Shown piece by piece: positions 34,778 through 35,147 of a stretch of DNA of 35,147 nt; the first letter of the stretch is position 1; each line of letters starts with the position of its first letter. The stretch covers positions 1-35,147 of the IMG/VR virus record IMGVR_UViG_3300033182_000579. One strand, written 5' to 3'. Source of the DNA: a virus. The notes beneath the pieces are model-generated. The model was not told the origin of the DNA, did not search any database, and was given only the letters and a program-made list of their open reading frames with translations. The position numbers and the translations under genes were made by a program.

Positions 34778-35147
34778 CTACGATATTAAATCTATTAATT
34801 GAAATACTGTTTTTAACTTGTTTAAGTTAGTTTTTTTATTTAAAGTATTTTGTAGTCCATAGTGTAAAGGTTTGGGCCACTTGCTAAATGATACCCAGGC
34901 ATATCCATCATGCTCGTCATTTAATATGGGCATAAATTCTTCCTTAACTACACATAAGTATGTGTGGAAGAGAAACTGCGCATCATTAGATACAAATGTT
35001 TCTAACGGTAAAGTTTTCTTAATTTCAACATCGCCAATTTCCTCAGAAATTTCACGCTTTAGGCCTTCCCACGGAGTTTCACCTTCTTCGTTGCCGCCTC
35101 CAACAAGCCCCCACAATTCTTTTTGCTTACTACCTGTGCGGTGTAAG
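34778..35147 (-). CDS. Nudix hydrolase (partial, 5' end beyond the right edge)
   Basis: Minus-strand gene whose N-terminus lies outside the window; the frame is open to the edge (LHRTGSKQKELWGLVGGGNE). It contains the full Nudix box G-x5-E-x7-RE-x-x-EE-x-G as GGGNEEGETPWEGLKREISE followed by EIGD. Nudix enzymes cleave nucleoside diphosphates linked to another group, such as oxidised nucleotides, ADP-ribose, NAD or capped RNA. The specificity is not visible here. The C-terminal half ends in a helical KKTNLNKLKTVFQLIDLIS. Visible length is about 122 residues, close to complete for a MutT-type protein of about 140. Confidence 0.85.
   Translation of the reverse strand, partial: LHRTGSKQKELWGLVGGGNEEGETPWEGLKREISEEIGDVEIKKTLPLETFVSNDAQFLFHTYLCVVKEEFMPILNDEHDGYAWVSFSKWPKPLHYGLQNTLNKKTNLNKLKTVFQLIDLIS

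Noticed and set aside
35114-35147. TTG as the start of the Nudix gene
   Set aside because: The frame continues upstream to the window edge with residues typical of the strand before the Nudix box, so the gene is cut by the edge.

Overview
The window is an AT-rich stretch of a marine T4-like phage (myovirus), of the kind known from cyanophages and pelagiphages. The evidence is a late-gene style array of very large modular fibre proteins, a phage tail-assembly chaperone, an FAD-dependent halogenase, many 2-oxoglutarate/Fe(II) (2OG-Fe(II)) oxygenases and T4-type late promoter motifs (NATAAATA). No integrase, tRNA, rRNA, transposon or CRISPR array was seen. The host cannot be read from this window. 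Coding density is close to complete: no gene-free gap exceeds about 130 bases.

Region 1 (1-22805, + strand) is virion structure. A partial structural gene runs in from the left edge. Two giant paralogous fibre/adhesin proteins follow (2612 and 4011 residues). They share one scaffold: seven N-terminal carbohydrate-binding-like repeats, a pectate-lyase-like beta-helix section, a very conserved central block, a beta-propeller-like section and a conserved C-terminal cap ending in a PTQ(K/R)AI motif. They differ by which modules have been inserted. The larger one carries twelve copies of a C-x-RD-x-G(Y/L) helical repeat, mostly as five tandem A-B pairs. A 106-residue small protein and a 731-residue repetitive fibre close the block.

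Region 2 (22806-26994) starts with a strong hairpin. It then holds an oxygenase overlapping a flavin-dependent halogenase, three tandem diverged copies of a small (about 166-residue) virion-like protein, and a tail-assembly chaperone. A clear rho-independent terminator at 26971-26994 ends it.

Region 3 (27059-34427, + strand) is the most unusual part. It is a tightly overlapping operon with ten genes of the 2OG-Fe(II) oxygenase superfamily, one SAM-dependent methyltransferase, two genes of unknown function and a short remnant of an SGNH/GDSL-type hydrolase. Including the one beside the halogenase, the window holds eleven oxygenase-like genes. Five have the canonical HxD...H...R set or close to it (in 28987 the distal basic residue is unclear), five have HxH in place of HxD, and one has lost all metal ligands. 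My inference is that this is a surface- or small-molecule-modification cassette (hydroxylation, halogenation, methylation) placed behind the tail-fibre genes. The substrate is unknown.

Region 4 (34424-35147, - strand) holds a cupin and a Nudix hydrolase running into the right edge. They converge on region 3 with overlapping stop codons.
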